Source: Dendrosporobacter quercicolus (GTDB lineage: Bacteria; Bacillota; Negativicutes; DSM-1736; Dendrosporobacteraceae). Taken from it: a stretch of 64,000 bases of DNA. The first letter of the stretch is position 1, and every line of letters starts with the position of its first letter. Shown here piece after piece: positions 43,144-51,603 of the stretch. The translations under genes and the position numbers were made by a program. The DNA is taken from positions 310,001 to 374,000 of the forward strand of contig NZ_FNHB01000002.1 in the NCBI RefSeq assembly GCF_900104455.1, written 5' to 3'. The notes under the pieces are model-generated. The model made no database searches. It was given only the letters and a program-made list of their open reading frames with translations, and was not told the DNA's origin.

Positions 43144-45042
43144 ATGAATTTAAACGTGAAGAAAAAATTTTTACTGGGACTGGTTGTAGGAATATTGGGT
43201 CAACCAGCCTGTAGTTTTGCCAGCGAGGCGGCGGAGTTTAATTTAGACGAGGTAATCGTGACGGCGCTTAGAGTGGAATCAAAAGATTTGGAGACTCCGG
43301 CCTATGTCAATATTTATACAGAGGAGCAGCTGAAAAGCACGGGAGCCGCCAACGTACTTGAGGCGATAAAATTTACGGAAGGAATGATTTATCATTCTAT
43401 GGGCCCCGGCGGGCAATCCTGGGCCGGTATGACATCAAAGGCAGTAATTCGCGGCTCGGAAAAAGGGACATTAATATTAGTTAACGGCGTTAAAATGAAT
43501 ATGGACGGGAATTATAACCTGGAGGATATTCCGCTGCAAAATGTGGAACGGGTTGAAATATTGAAAGGAGCAGCTTCTGTTTTATATGGCAGTGAGGCCT
43601 TTGGCGGGGTGATCAACGTAATCACGAAAAAAACCGCGAACAATAGTATTGCCTATTCCCAGGGGAATTTTGGGCAGAAGAATCATTCTATTTCTCTACA
43701 GGCGGATCAATTCAGTATTATAGGCGCAATGCAGGAAATGGACCGGGTTAAAAGATTATCGGCATCAGGTTATGGCACCGGCGGCAGCGAAAAGCGTTCT
43801 TTTCAGTGGTCGTATCAACTCAATGAGCAATGGAGCTTTACGCACGGCCATATTGAAAACGAATACAGCTTTGAGCAATATGCCGGGTCAAAGCCCAATT
43901 TTGACTGGAATACCAGGAAGCAGGCCTCTCAATATGAAGACACAAAAGATTATTTGCGGCTTCATTATGACGGTGCGCGCTGGGATGTAGGGATTTACAG
44001 CAATCTTCAGCAACGTGATTATGACAAATATACCAGTCTGAATACAGCCAGTGCCAACCATAGCAATAGCGAACGATATAAATTTGCCGAATACGGTATT
44101 GATGCTCAGACTACATGGAATGCTTCCGGTGTTAATTTTCTGGGCGGCTGGGGCTATTCACATGCTCAGTATAAGAACAATGTCAGGCTGCCGGCTGCCG
44201 ATAAACTTCGCTTGGATAAATCGCGTGACAGTTATTCAGCGTTTTTACAAGCCTCAAAAGAGATCGGCAATGATACCACTGTAATTTTGGGTATACGCCA
44301 GGACTATGTTGACACCGGCAGCGATACAATTTCAGCGTTTTCGCCGCAATTTCAACTACTCAAAAAACTAAATGAGCATAAATCGTGGTATATTAACACC
44401 GGGAAATCGTTCAAGATGCCAACATTTAATCAATTGTATGATACTTCAGGCGATCTGACCGGTTCGAACGCGGACTTACAGCCTGAGGAGGGCTGGAATT
44501 ATGAAACAGGCCTAAAGTGGGAGGGGAACAGCAGTACGTTTAAAGCAGCCTTATTTTATATGGATTATGAGTCAATAAAATATATTAACCAAAATGCCAA
44601 CATTCCTGATGCCGACTCTTATTATATTCCGGAGAATACCCCTTATAGAAATAGCGGGATAGAGCTTAGTTATCAAAAACGGCTGAATGGAGCTTTCAGC
44701 TATCTGGTTGGTGCCAGTTATGGAAATCCTGAGATTAAGAATAGCAACTCAAACGGCAAATGGATTTCTCAGTATGGCCGGCTGCAATTTAATACTGCTC
44801 TGCGCTATTCAGAGGATAAATGGACCGCAAACCTGCTGGCAAACTATTTTGCCAACAGAGCGTTTACCGAAAAACCACAATTTCCGGTAACTCTTACTGT
44901 GGCCTATGCGATGGATGAACGGAGGACCGTCAGCCTGGTTGTGGATAATTTGCTTGACCGGCGCGATATTAATACCCATAGCACTTCTTACTATTACTCG
45001 TTGCCGCGTTCTTACCGTATCGGGTATACCCAAACCTTTTAA
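43144..45042 (+). CDS. btuB: TonB-dependent outer-membrane corrinoid receptor (BtuB-like)
   Basis: 632 aa: signal peptide MNLNVKKKFLLGLVVGILG.., a TonB box-like DEVIVTALR, the plug domain (NVERVEILKGAASVLYGSEAFGGVINVIT) and a beta-barrel ending SLPRSYRIGYTQTF with aromatic last residue. Receptors of this type import cobalamin or cobinamide through the outer membrane using TonB energy. ATG 43144 has GGGAGAGAG upstream. Under riboswitch 6 it is the likely functional copy; the copy under riboswitch 3 is deleted. TonB itself is at 51604. The substrate is inferred from the riboswitch and BtuCDF neighbours. Confidence 0.92.
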   Translation: MNLNVKKKFLLGLVVGILGQPACSFASEAAEFNLDEVIVTALRVESKDLETPAYVNIYTEEQLKSTGAANVLEAIKFTEGMIYHSMGPGGQSWAGMTSKAVIRGSEKGTLILVNGVKMNMDGNYNLEDIPLQNVERVEILKGAASVLYGSEAFGGVINVITKKTANNSIAYSQGNFGQKNHSISLQADQFSIIGAMQEMDRVKRLSASGYGTGGSEKRSFQWSYQLNEQWSFTHGHIENEYSFEQYAGSKPNFDWNTRKQASQYEDTKDYLRLHYDGARWDVGIYSNLQQRDYDKYTSLNTASANHSNSERYKFAEYGIDAQTTWNASGVNFLGGWGYSHAQYKNNVRLPAADKLRLDKSRDSYSAFLQASKEIGNDTTVILGIRQDYVDTGSDTISAFSPQFQLLKKLNEHKSWYINTGKSFKMPTFNQLYDTSGDLTGSNADLQPEEGWNYETGLKWEGNSSTFKAALFYMDYESIKYINQNANIPDADSYYIPENTPYRNSGIELSYQKRLNGAFSYLVGASYGNPEIKNSNSNGKWISQYGRLQFNTALRYSEDKWTANLLANYFANRAFTEKPQFPVTLTVAYAMDERRTVSLVVDNLLDRRDINTHSTSYYYSLPRSYRIGYTQTF

Positions 45043-45093
45043 AGACCGTGATAAAGTGACATGGACCCCGTCCGGATACGGGCGGTAGTCTTG

Positions 45094-45121
45094 TTGACAA
45101 GGTATTCTTTGCGTGTAATAC
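45094..45121 (+). promoter_or_regulatory. Riboswitch-type promoter without a riboswitch
   Basis: TTGACA (45094-45099), 16-nt spacer, TAATAC (45116-45121), the same TGTAATACT signature as the riboswitch promoters. But the following 130 nt show no aptamer, only fragments such as GCCGGCGC and TTCGGCGTG. Confidence 0.6.
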
Positions 45122-45248
45122 TTTACATGTGATGGGCAAAATAGCCGGCGCTAATGTGAGCCGCGGGACTTTACTATCTTTCGGCGTGTTTTATTTACAT
45201 AACATTTATAGCGATATAGGTATGTGCGGAGAGTTGATACAGACAGGG

Positions 45249-46304
45249 GTGAGACGACTGATAACACGAACAGGCAGGCAAATCAGCCGGGCTGCTTTAT
45301 TCTCCGGAATGGCCCTGCTATTGGCGATAGCGGTTTTGGTTTCGCTGGCCTGGGGGCAGGTACATGTGCCGGTGGCGGCAATGCTGGGAGTCCTGGGCCA
45401 GCAGCTGGGCCTGCCGGGGGGACAGCAGATGGTCCTGACGCCGGAGCAGACGGCGGTTATCTGGCATATCCGCCTGCCGCGCATTCTGGTTGGTTTGCTG
45501 GTGGGCGCAGGATTAGGCGTATCAGGGGCGGTCATGCAGGGGGTCTTCGGCAATTCCCTGGCTGATCCGGGCATTATCGGCGTGTCGAGCGGCGCAGCAT
45601 TCGGGGCGGTGATTGCTATTGCTTTGGGAATCGGGGCAAACGGCATCTATTACCTGCCGTTGTTTGCTTTGCTTGGCTCACTGCTGGCGCTGAGCATTAC
45701 GGTGGGGCTGGCGCTGCAAAAGGGCAAAATACCGGTAACCACGCTGCTCCTATCCGGTGTAGCGGTCAGCATGCTGTTTGGCGCGCTAACTTCCGGTATT
45801 TTAACCTTTATCAATGAATACCGGCTGCGTGAATTTTTATTCTGGATGGTGGGCGGACTGGATTACCGGCGCTGGGAGCATGTTTTTCTGGCTGCCGGAC
45901 CAATTTTGGGCGGGATTGCTATTTTATGTTTTCTGGCCAGGCAGCTAAATGTTCTGGTTTTGGGTGAGCAGGAAGCCAGGGCGGTCGGGCTACCGGTTCT
46001 GGCGTTGCGCTTGCTGCTGTTATTTGTTTCCGCCGTAACCACGGCAACTGCTGTTTGCGTCAGCGGCATTATCGCCTTTATCGGTTTGGTAATTCCCCAT
46101 ATGCTAAGGCTGGTAATTGGCCCGGAGCATCGAATTTTGCTGCCGGCCTGCGCGCTTTGCGGCGGGCTGTTTCTGCTGGTCTGTGATACCCTTGGACGGC
46201 TGCTTATTCCCCCGACTGAAATCGGGGCGGGAATTATAACCTCTCTTTTAGGTGCGCCGTACTTTTTATATTTGCTGAGACGCAGCCAAAGGGGGGCGGG
46301 CTGA
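45249..46304 (+). CDS. btuC: Cobalamin ABC transporter permease (BtuC/FecCD family)
   Basis: About 351 aa, 10 TM helices, FecCD fold. Conserved blocks: RLPRILVGLLVGAGLGVSGAVMQG, NSLADPGIIGVSSGAAFGAV, TFINEYRLREFLFWMVGG and FIGLVIPHMLRLVIG. Start codon is uncertain: GTG 45249 fits the position just before the first helix, but ATG 45222 and TTG 45234 are possible. It pairs with the ATPase (46304) and, functionally, with the binding protein at 49397. Confidence 0.88.
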   Translation: MRRLITRTGRQISRAALFSGMALLLAIAVLVSLAWGQVHVPVAAMLGVLGQQLGLPGGQQMVLTPEQTAVIWHIRLPRILVGLLVGAGLGVSGAVMQGVFGNSLADPGIIGVSSGAAFGAVIAIALGIGANGIYYLPLFALLGSLLALSITVGLALQKGKIPVTTLLLSGVAVSMLFGALTSGILTFINEYRLREFLFWMVGGLDYRRWEHVFLAAGPILGGIAILCFLARQLNVLVLGEQEARAVGLPVLALRLLLLFVSAVTTATAVCVSGIIAFIGLVIPHMLRLVIGPEHRILLPACALCGGLFLLVCDTLGRLLIPPTEIGAGIITSLLGAPYFLYLLRRSQRGAG

Positions 46305-47560
46305 TGCAGGCGGACCGTCAACCGGTACTGGCGGCGGAGCATATTTCGGTCCGGCTGGGGGACCGGAATATTCTGCAGGATATCAGTTTCACCGTCAGCC
46401 CCGGGGAATTTGTTGGTATTATTGGCCCGAACGGCGCCGGAAAAAGCACTTTGCTGCGCAGTTTGCGCGGCTTATGGCCGGTGGCGGCGGGAGCGGTTAA
46501 AGTCAATGAATGTCCTGTCAGCAGTTTGAGGGACAAGCAGTTAGCCCGGCTGATCGCTTATCTGCAGCAGGACGTGAATGTGACTTTTGGTTTTACCGCA
46601 CTGGAAGTTGTTCTGGCCGGACGTTACCCTTACCTGCAGTGGTGGGAGAACGAACGGGAGGAAGATTACCAAATTGCCGGCAAATACATGGAGTTCACCG
46701 GCGTACGGCATCTGGCCGGAAAACCGGTGGATAAAGTTTCCGGCGGGGAACGGCAGCGTATTTTCCTGGCGAAGGTGCTGGCCCAGGAGACGCCGTTGAT
46801 TTTTTTAGATGAACCAACCGCCAGTCTTGACCTGGTTTACCAAGAGGAAATTTTCCGGCATTGCCAGACAATCTGCCGGCAGGGTAAAACTGCCCTGTTG
46901 GTGGCGCACGACATAAAATTAGCCGCTAAATTTTGCTCCCGTCTGATTTTGCTGGCCCAGGGCAGGGTGGTGGCTGACGGGACGCCCCGGCAGGTGGTCA
47001 CGGCTCAAAACCTGGAAACCGCCTATGGTTTGCACTCGGCCGTATTTACCAATAAGGTGACCGGGCATCTTGATATTCATACCTATGTGGCGGGAGCCGG
47101 GCCGTGTTCGGGTCAGAGCGTTCATATTATTGGCGGCGGCGGCTCGGCCGGCGGCATTATGCGGTCCTTATATGAAAAAGGCTGTTGTTTAAGCGGCGGC
47201 GTGTTTCATCAGGGAGACAGCGATACGGATGCGGCGGAGGCTTTTCAGGTCGATTATCTGGCCGGGCCGGCATTCGGGGCGATTGACGAGCGGCTTGCAG
47301 CCCTCAACCGGCATAAGGTTGCCTGCGCCGACTGGGTGGTATTGACCAATCTTTGCTATGGCCAGCAGAATATCGACAACCTGGCGGCGGCTTTTCAAGC
47401 GGCCAGGCTGACGGTGATTGAAGATACCGCTATTGACGGGCGAGATTTCACCGGCGGCCGGGCCACTGCGCTGTACCGGCGGCTTATTGCCCTGCCGCAG
47501 GTTGAGGTAATGACTACGCCTGAATTTCTGCTTCGTCTGAACAAGGCCGGGACGGAATGA
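46304..47560 (+). CDS. btuD: Cobalamin ABC transporter ATPase with extra C-terminal domain
   Basis: 418 aa. The N-terminal 250 residues are a normal FecE/BtuD ATPase: Walker A GPNGAGKSTLLRSL, signature VSGGERQRIFLAKVLA, Walker B IFLDEPTASLD, H-loop LVAHDIKLAA. The remaining ~160 residues (HIIGGGGSAGGIMRSLYEKG onwards, with LTNLCYGQQNIDNL) are not part of the ATPase family, begin like a nucleotide-binding Rossmann glycine loop, and have no name I can give. The gene overlaps btuC by 1 nt. Confidence 0.88.
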   Translation: MQADRQPVLAAEHISVRLGDRNILQDISFTVSPGEFVGIIGPNGAGKSTLLRSLRGLWPVAAGAVKVNECPVSSLRDKQLARLIAYLQQDVNVTFGFTALEVVLAGRYPYLQWWENEREEDYQIAGKYMEFTGVRHLAGKPVDKVSGGERQRIFLAKVLAQETPLIFLDEPTASLDLVYQEEIFRHCQTICRQGKTALLVAHDIKLAAKFCSRLILLAQGRVVADGTPRQVVTAQNLETAYGLHSAVFTNKVTGHLDIHTYVAGAGPCSGQSVHIIGGGGSAGGIMRSLYEKGCCLSGGVFHQGDSDTDAAEAFQVDYLAGPAFGAIDERLAALNRHKVACADWVVLTNLCYGQQNIDNLAAAFQAARLTVIEDTAIDGRDFTGGRATALYRRLIALPQVEVMTTPEFLLRLNKAGTE

Positions 47561-47621
47561 CAGAAGGGGGTGATGTTGCTCTGACGGCAAAGACCGCGGC
47601 AATCATGGAGGAAACCAGCAA

Positions 47622-47789
47622 CGTCCGGCGCTGATTATTGGCGTGCCGGCGGGGTTTGTTGGGGCCAGTGAAGCCAAAGAACAGCAGATGCCGGACGGAA
47701 GAGTCCCCTATATCGTCGTCCAGGGCAATCAGGGGGGAAGTCCGATTGCGGCTGCGGTTGTCAATGCCTTGCTGTATATAATTCACTAG
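47622..47789 (+). pseudogene. cbiC: cbiC/cobH (precorrin-8 methylmutase) C-terminal remnant
   Basis: In one frame, 47622-47789 reads RPALIIGVPAGFVGASEAKE.. and GGSPIAAAVVNALL, the C-terminal blocks of cobalt-precorrin-8 methylmutase (GVPVGFVGAAESKE in the family). About 55 residues remain of roughly 200; there is no start or N-terminal half. The preceding 60 nt read in other frames give nothing recognisable. It shows that a de novo B12 gene cluster once sat here. Confidence 0.8.
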
Positions 47790-47823
47790 CGCCTGAGCGG
47801 GACAACAGCCCCGGAATTTAGAC

Positions 47824-47852
47824 TTGACAAAGCGCTGCTCAAAATGTAATAC
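47824..47852 (+). promoter_or_regulatory. Promoter of riboswitch 7
   Basis: TTGACA (47824-47829), 17-nt spacer, TAATAC (47847-47852). Confidence 0.75.
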
Positions 47853-47879
47853 TACACGTGAGTAGAACAATTGCATATG

Positions 47880-48078
47880 TTGGTGTAGGTGCCCGGTTGG
47901 GCTTAATAGGGAAGTCCGGTGCAATGCCGGCGCGGTCCCGCCACTGTAATGATGAGCAACCCCAAAAAATGCCACTGAAACTGAGGTTTTGGGAAGGTTT
48001 GGCAAGCGATGAATCTGAGCCAGGAGAACTGCCTATATGACAATCACCGTTACAACCTGCGAGAGATGGGGAGGGGAT
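47880..48078 (+). promoter_or_regulatory. Cobalamin riboswitch 7 (upstream of the CbiR-like/ECF operon)
   Basis: TTGGTGTAGGTGCCC, GGGCTTAATAGGGAA, GGCGCGGTCCCGCCACTG, B12 box AGCCAGGAGAACTGCCTATA (48019-48038), then AACCTGCGAGAGATGGGGAGG. Aptamer ends near 48043. Confidence 0.95.
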
Positions 48079-48116
48079 TTGCGCATGATCGGCAGTTGTG
48101 CTGCTGTGCTTATTTC

Positions 48117-48188
48117 GCCCCGGTATATTGATTGATACCGGGCTTTTATGTTCAATAATAAAAGCATCCCCGCCGGGGATGCTTTTCG
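48117..48188 (+). terminator. Riboswitch 7 terminators
   Basis: GCCCCGGTAT / ATACCGGGC stem (48117-48143) then TTTTAT; a second stem AAAAGCATCCCCG / CGGGGATGCTTTT at 48160-48186. The rest of the gap to 48431 holds no gene I can support. Confidence 0.75.
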
Positions 48189-48430
48189 CCGTTTTAAAGG
48201 GACAGGCTTTTTGAAATCCTGAATCCCCGGCCATTGGCCGGTTTGCGCGGCATGCGTCATTTAACCGAACGGTTATGGAACAGCTTTATTCAATTACAGG
48301 AAATGCTGGATCGATGAAACCCTGTTCCTTTCCTGAAGCATGGACAAAAGTTCCCCTTGCTTTTAGGCAACGAACGGTACGATAAACTAGGGCAGTTTGA
48401 AAGCACGCCCTGGGGAAAGGAAGGCTGGCT

Positions 48431-49396
48431 ATGCTGCAACTCGTTAATTTATCGAATCATTGTTCAGAGGCGGAGCTGATTCACCATAGCGCCGATGTCC
48501 TTCAGGCCTTTTTACACCATCATCGCCTGGATGGAGTTGAAATGATGTTTTGCGGGCCTTGGGACGCCCGGGTTCATCGCCAGGAATGGATTCATGGCGT
48601 TCATTTGCGATTTTGGCCCAGCTGGCTTGATTTCTGGCATGGGAATCAGGCTGAGCTGCTCCGCCAGTTTGGCAGCCAGGCCGAAATCAGCAGCCTTTAC
48701 GGCGGCCCGACCCGGGCGGAATGGCTGCAGGTATACCGGGACAATATCCGTATGGCCTATACTGCCGGAGCAAAATATGTGGTGTTTCACGTTTGTAACG
48801 CCCGGATGTCCGAGCTGTTTGACGGGCAGTTTTGCTACAGTTCCAGGGAAGTGATCGCTGCGACAGTTGAGGTGATCAACGTTTTGGCCGAGGATATTCC
48901 AAAAGATCTGGAATTGCTGTTTGAAAATTTGTGGTGGCCGGGTCTCACACTGGAGGATAAGGAGCTGACGGCAATGCTGTTGGACGGCGTAAAACACGGC
49001 AATTGCGGCATTATGCTGGATACCGGTCATTTGATGAACACGAACCTGGAACTGACCACGGAAGCCGAGGGCGTGGATTATATTCTGGAGACAGTGGAAA
49101 AACTGGGTTTATACCGGCATTATATCAAAGGCCTTCATTTGCACCGCTCCCTGTCCGGCCAATATGTGAAAGAAAACTGCCGGCAGGCGGTGAAATCAGC
49201 GGAACCGGCTGATATCTTCGCCCATATAGCAAAAATTGACGAGCATTTGCCGTTTAGTTCTCCGGAGGTGCGCCGGATCATTGATTATGTGCAGCCCCGC
49301 TATGTGGTTCATGAGTTTATCAACAAGAATATGGATGAATGGTCGGCCAAAGTCAGGCAGCAGCAGAAAGCGCTGCAATTAAAGGAGGAAGGTTAA
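48431..49396 (+). CDS. TIM-barrel protein, candidate CbiR-type cobamide remodelling enzyme
   Basis: 321 aa, AP-endonuclease-2 (xylose isomerase-like) TIM barrel. Likely metal ligands occur in HVCNARMSE, LLFENLWWPG, IMLDTGHLMNTN and KGLHLHRS (E and H residues at barrel strand ends). Akkermansia CbiR, which opens cobamides for remodelling, belongs to this superfamily. Context supports that role: first gene after riboswitch 7 and next to btuF and cbiZ2. Without alignment I keep this as a candidate; sugar isomerase remains possible. AAGGAAGG precedes the ATG. It abuts btuF. Confidence 0.6.
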   Translation: MLQLVNLSNHCSEAELIHHSADVLQAFLHHHRLDGVEMMFCGPWDARVHRQEWIHGVHLRFWPSWLDFWHGNQAELLRQFGSQAEISSLYGGPTRAEWLQVYRDNIRMAYTAGAKYVVFHVCNARMSELFDGQFCYSSREVIAATVEVINVLAEDIPKDLELLFENLWWPGLTLEDKELTAMLLDGVKHGNCGIMLDTGHLMNTNLELTTEAEGVDYILETVEKLGLYRHYIKGLHLHRSLSGQYVKENCRQAVKSAEPADIFAHIAKIDEHLPFSSPEVRRIIDYVQPRYVVHEFINKNMDEWSAKVRQQQKALQLKEEG

Positions 49397-50350
49397 TTGA
49401 AACGATTGGGGTATGCGGCGCTGGTTTTCCTGCTGATTGCAGCATTGAGCGGCTGCGGCGGGTTCCAGGGCGGGCCGGCCGATATGCCGCAGTCTGCTCA
49501 TGAGGTGCAGGATGGCCAGGGAAAGACTCTTAAACTGCCGCATAAACCGCAAAGAATTGCCTCGCTGTCGATTGGTACGGATGAGGTGCTTGTGCATCTG
49601 GTTGCGCCGGAAAGAATCGCCGCTTTAACGTACCTGGCCGATGACCCGGGGATTTCCAATATTACCGCACAGGCCCAAAGCATCGCAACCAAGGTGAGGG
49701 CTAACCCGGAGCAGCTCATTGCCTTGCAGCCGGATTTGCTGCTGGTGCCTGACTGGCAGCCGCAGGAGCTGATTGATACGCTCAGACAGGCCGGTTTGCC
49801 GGTATATGTGTATCATGCTCCCAATACCATTGAGCAAATAAAACAAATGATCGGGGAACTGTCCAGGGTGGTAGGGGAAGAAGCAGCCGGACAACAGTTA
49901 ATTGCCGGTATGGACAGTGAATTGGCCGCTGTCCGTCAGCAGGTTGACCGGGTTGCACCGGATAAGCGCCTGATCGTCCTTCAGTTCTCGCTGCTTGGCG
50001 CCACCGGCGGAACCGGCAGCTTGTTTGATGATATCTGTAAATACGCCGGGGTTAGAAATGGCGGGGCGATTGCGGGGCTCGGCAAATTTGATCTGATGTC
50101 CAAGGAACAAATGATCAAGGTGAATCCAGATGTGTTGATCATGCCAATGTGGGATTCTACGGGCCGGAACAATATCGGGCAATACCGGGAAAAAGTCCGG
50201 AGCGATCCGGGGCTGCAGTCGGTAAAAGCCGTAAAGAACGACAGGCTGATTCCGGTGCCTGACCGGTTTCAAAGCAGCGCCTCTCATTATATTGTCGATG
50301 GCGTTCGCGAAGTAGCCAGAGCGGCGTATCCGGAGCTGGACTGGCAATGA
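49397..50350 (+). CDS. btuF: Cobalamin ABC transporter binding lipoprotein
   Basis: 317 aa. Lipobox LSGCGG; the BtuF/PBP-II (Fe-siderophore, B12) fold with KPQRIASLSIGTDEVLVHL, ALQPDLLLVPDWQPQE and a closing helix. Delivers corrinoid to BtuCD (45249-47560). The TTG start directly follows the previous stop and has AAGGAGGAAGG upstream. It could bind cobalamin or a precursor. Confidence 0.9.
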   Translation: MKRLGYAALVFLLIAALSGCGGFQGGPADMPQSAHEVQDGQGKTLKLPHKPQRIASLSIGTDEVLVHLVAPERIAALTYLADDPGISNITAQAQSIATKVRANPEQLIALQPDLLLVPDWQPQELIDTLRQAGLPVYVYHAPNTIEQIKQMIGELSRVVGEEAAGQQLIAGMDSELAAVRQQVDRVAPDKRLIVLQFSLLGATGGTGSLFDDICKYAGVRNGGAIAGLGKFDLMSKEQMIKVNPDVLIMPMWDSTGRNNIGQYREKVRSDPGLQSVKAVKNDRLIPVPDRFQSSASHYIVDGVREVARAAYPELDWQ

Positions 50351-50425
50351 CGGACAGGAATCGCTGCAGGGATGAGCGCGGCTGAGTTGACTGTAGGGAA
50401 AATGGCGACGGGATAGGAGCGGCGG

Positions 50426-51571
50426 ATGAAACTTTATACGTTATCAACCGGGGATGTGGCTTACCGGTTTTATAAAAGCATTCTAATATTGTTTAACAGG
50501 CCCCGCAAGGTTCTCAGCACATCAGTGCTGAATGGCGGTTACCGGACAGATCTGGCGGCGGTATTTAACCATGACTGTAATCCCGGCGCCGGTATGGCCT
50601 GTACAATGAAAGCTCCGGACTATGAAGGACACCTGAGGATTGTGTCCGCCGAGCTTGGCGTTGACCCGGCTAAGGCAACCGGGATGGCGACAGCGGCGTC
50701 AATGGATAATGTTGCGATTGCTGAAGAACGGTTCGGACAGCTAACCGTTACCGCCCTGGTGACCGGCGGGGTGGAGGTCAACGGCGGGCGGGCCGGCGAT
50801 CCGGCCGAATACTACCAGCCCATAGAGAAGGCTGTTCTTGATCAGCCTGGTACAATTAACATTTTGCTCTACATTGACGCAGATTTAACACCCGGCGCGC
50901 TTACCCAGGCACTGGTCGACTGTACCGAAGCCAAGGCGGCCGCCTTGCAGGAACTGATGGTCGGCAGCAACTATTCAAGCGGTCTGGCAACCGGTTCGGG
51001 AACCGATTCGACGATCATTGTGGCTAATCCGGTCGCAGCCATGGTTGTTGAGAAGGCCGGCAATCAGTCCCAATTGGGTGAACTGATCGGCCGGGCGGTA
51101 ACAAGAGCGGTAAAAGAGGCGCTGTTCAGACAAAGCGGTTTATCGCCTGAACGGCAGTACAGTGTACTGAAACGGCTGAAACGATACGGAGTCAACGAAG
51201 AGGAACTTTGGCTTCAGTATCGGGCTGGTTCTGAGTCCCCGGTGGCTAAGGCCCTGTTTATGGATGAACTTTATCAGCTGGATAAACAATCGGGTTTTGT
51301 TATTTATACTTCATTATATGTGCACCTGCTGGATCAGCTTGACTGGGGGCTGTTAGGGCCGCGGGAGGTGCAGCCCGCCGCCGTTCAATTGCTGGAACTG
51401 GCGGCAAGGTTAAGCGAGGCGCCGGCTTGCCCGCCGGTAAGGCCGGCGCTGCCAGGGCTGATTGCAGCCTGGCGCAACATGCTGGTGCAGGCGCTGGACG
51501 GCAGGCTTCAGGCCGGGTCAGACGAAGGATTGCCGCAGTATGCAGCGGGGCTGAACATGCAGCAGGGTTGA
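50426..51571 (+). CDS. cbiZ: Adenosylcobinamide amidohydrolase, copy 2
   Basis: 381 aa, a paralogue of the gene at 15453 with the same layout, including the C-terminal extension: KVLSTSVLNGGY, TAASMDNVAI, CTEAKAAALQELM, YSSGLATGSGTDS. It hydrolyses the aminopropanol amide of imported corrinoids so the lower ligand can be replaced. TAGGAGC precedes ATG. Between btuF and tonB in the riboswitch 7 operon. Two CbiZ plus a possible CbiR point to heavy use of foreign corrinoids. Confidence 0.9.
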   Translation: MKLYTLSTGDVAYRFYKSILILFNRPRKVLSTSVLNGGYRTDLAAVFNHDCNPGAGMACTMKAPDYEGHLRIVSAELGVDPAKATGMATAASMDNVAIAEERFGQLTVTALVTGGVEVNGGRAGDPAEYYQPIEKAVLDQPGTINILLYIDADLTPGALTQALVDCTEAKAAALQELMVGSNYSSGLATGSGTDSTIIVANPVAAMVVEKAGNQSQLGELIGRAVTRAVKEALFRQSGLSPERQYSVLKRLKRYGVNEEELWLQYRAGSESPVAKALFMDELYQLDKQSGFVIYTSLYVHLLDQLDWGLLGPREVQPAAVQLLELAARLSEAPACPPVRPALPGLIAAWRNMLVQALDGRLQAGSDEGLPQYAAGLNMQQG

Positions 51572-51603
51572 AGGACTGGCGAACTGAAGACGAGGTGAAA
51601 GGG

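Noticed and set aside
45043-45248. Full cobalamin riboswitch before btuC
   Set aside because: Only the promoter and short fragments resemble one; conserved core blocks and B12 box are absent.
47514-48005. 163-codon minus-strand ORF over cbiC remnant and riboswitch 7
   Set aside because: It crosses a riboswitch and a recognisable cbiC fragment on the other strand and has no motif.
8006-48043. Repeated ~200-nt blocks as a CRISPR or mobile repeat family
   Set aside because: The blocks are riboswitches with conserved B12 boxes, each before a gene; spacing is kilobases, not a repeat-spacer array.
51427-51603. N-terminal extension of TonB
   Set aside because: It lies inside cbiZ2 in another frame; the ATG at 51604 has GAGGTGAAAG and begins just before the TM helix.
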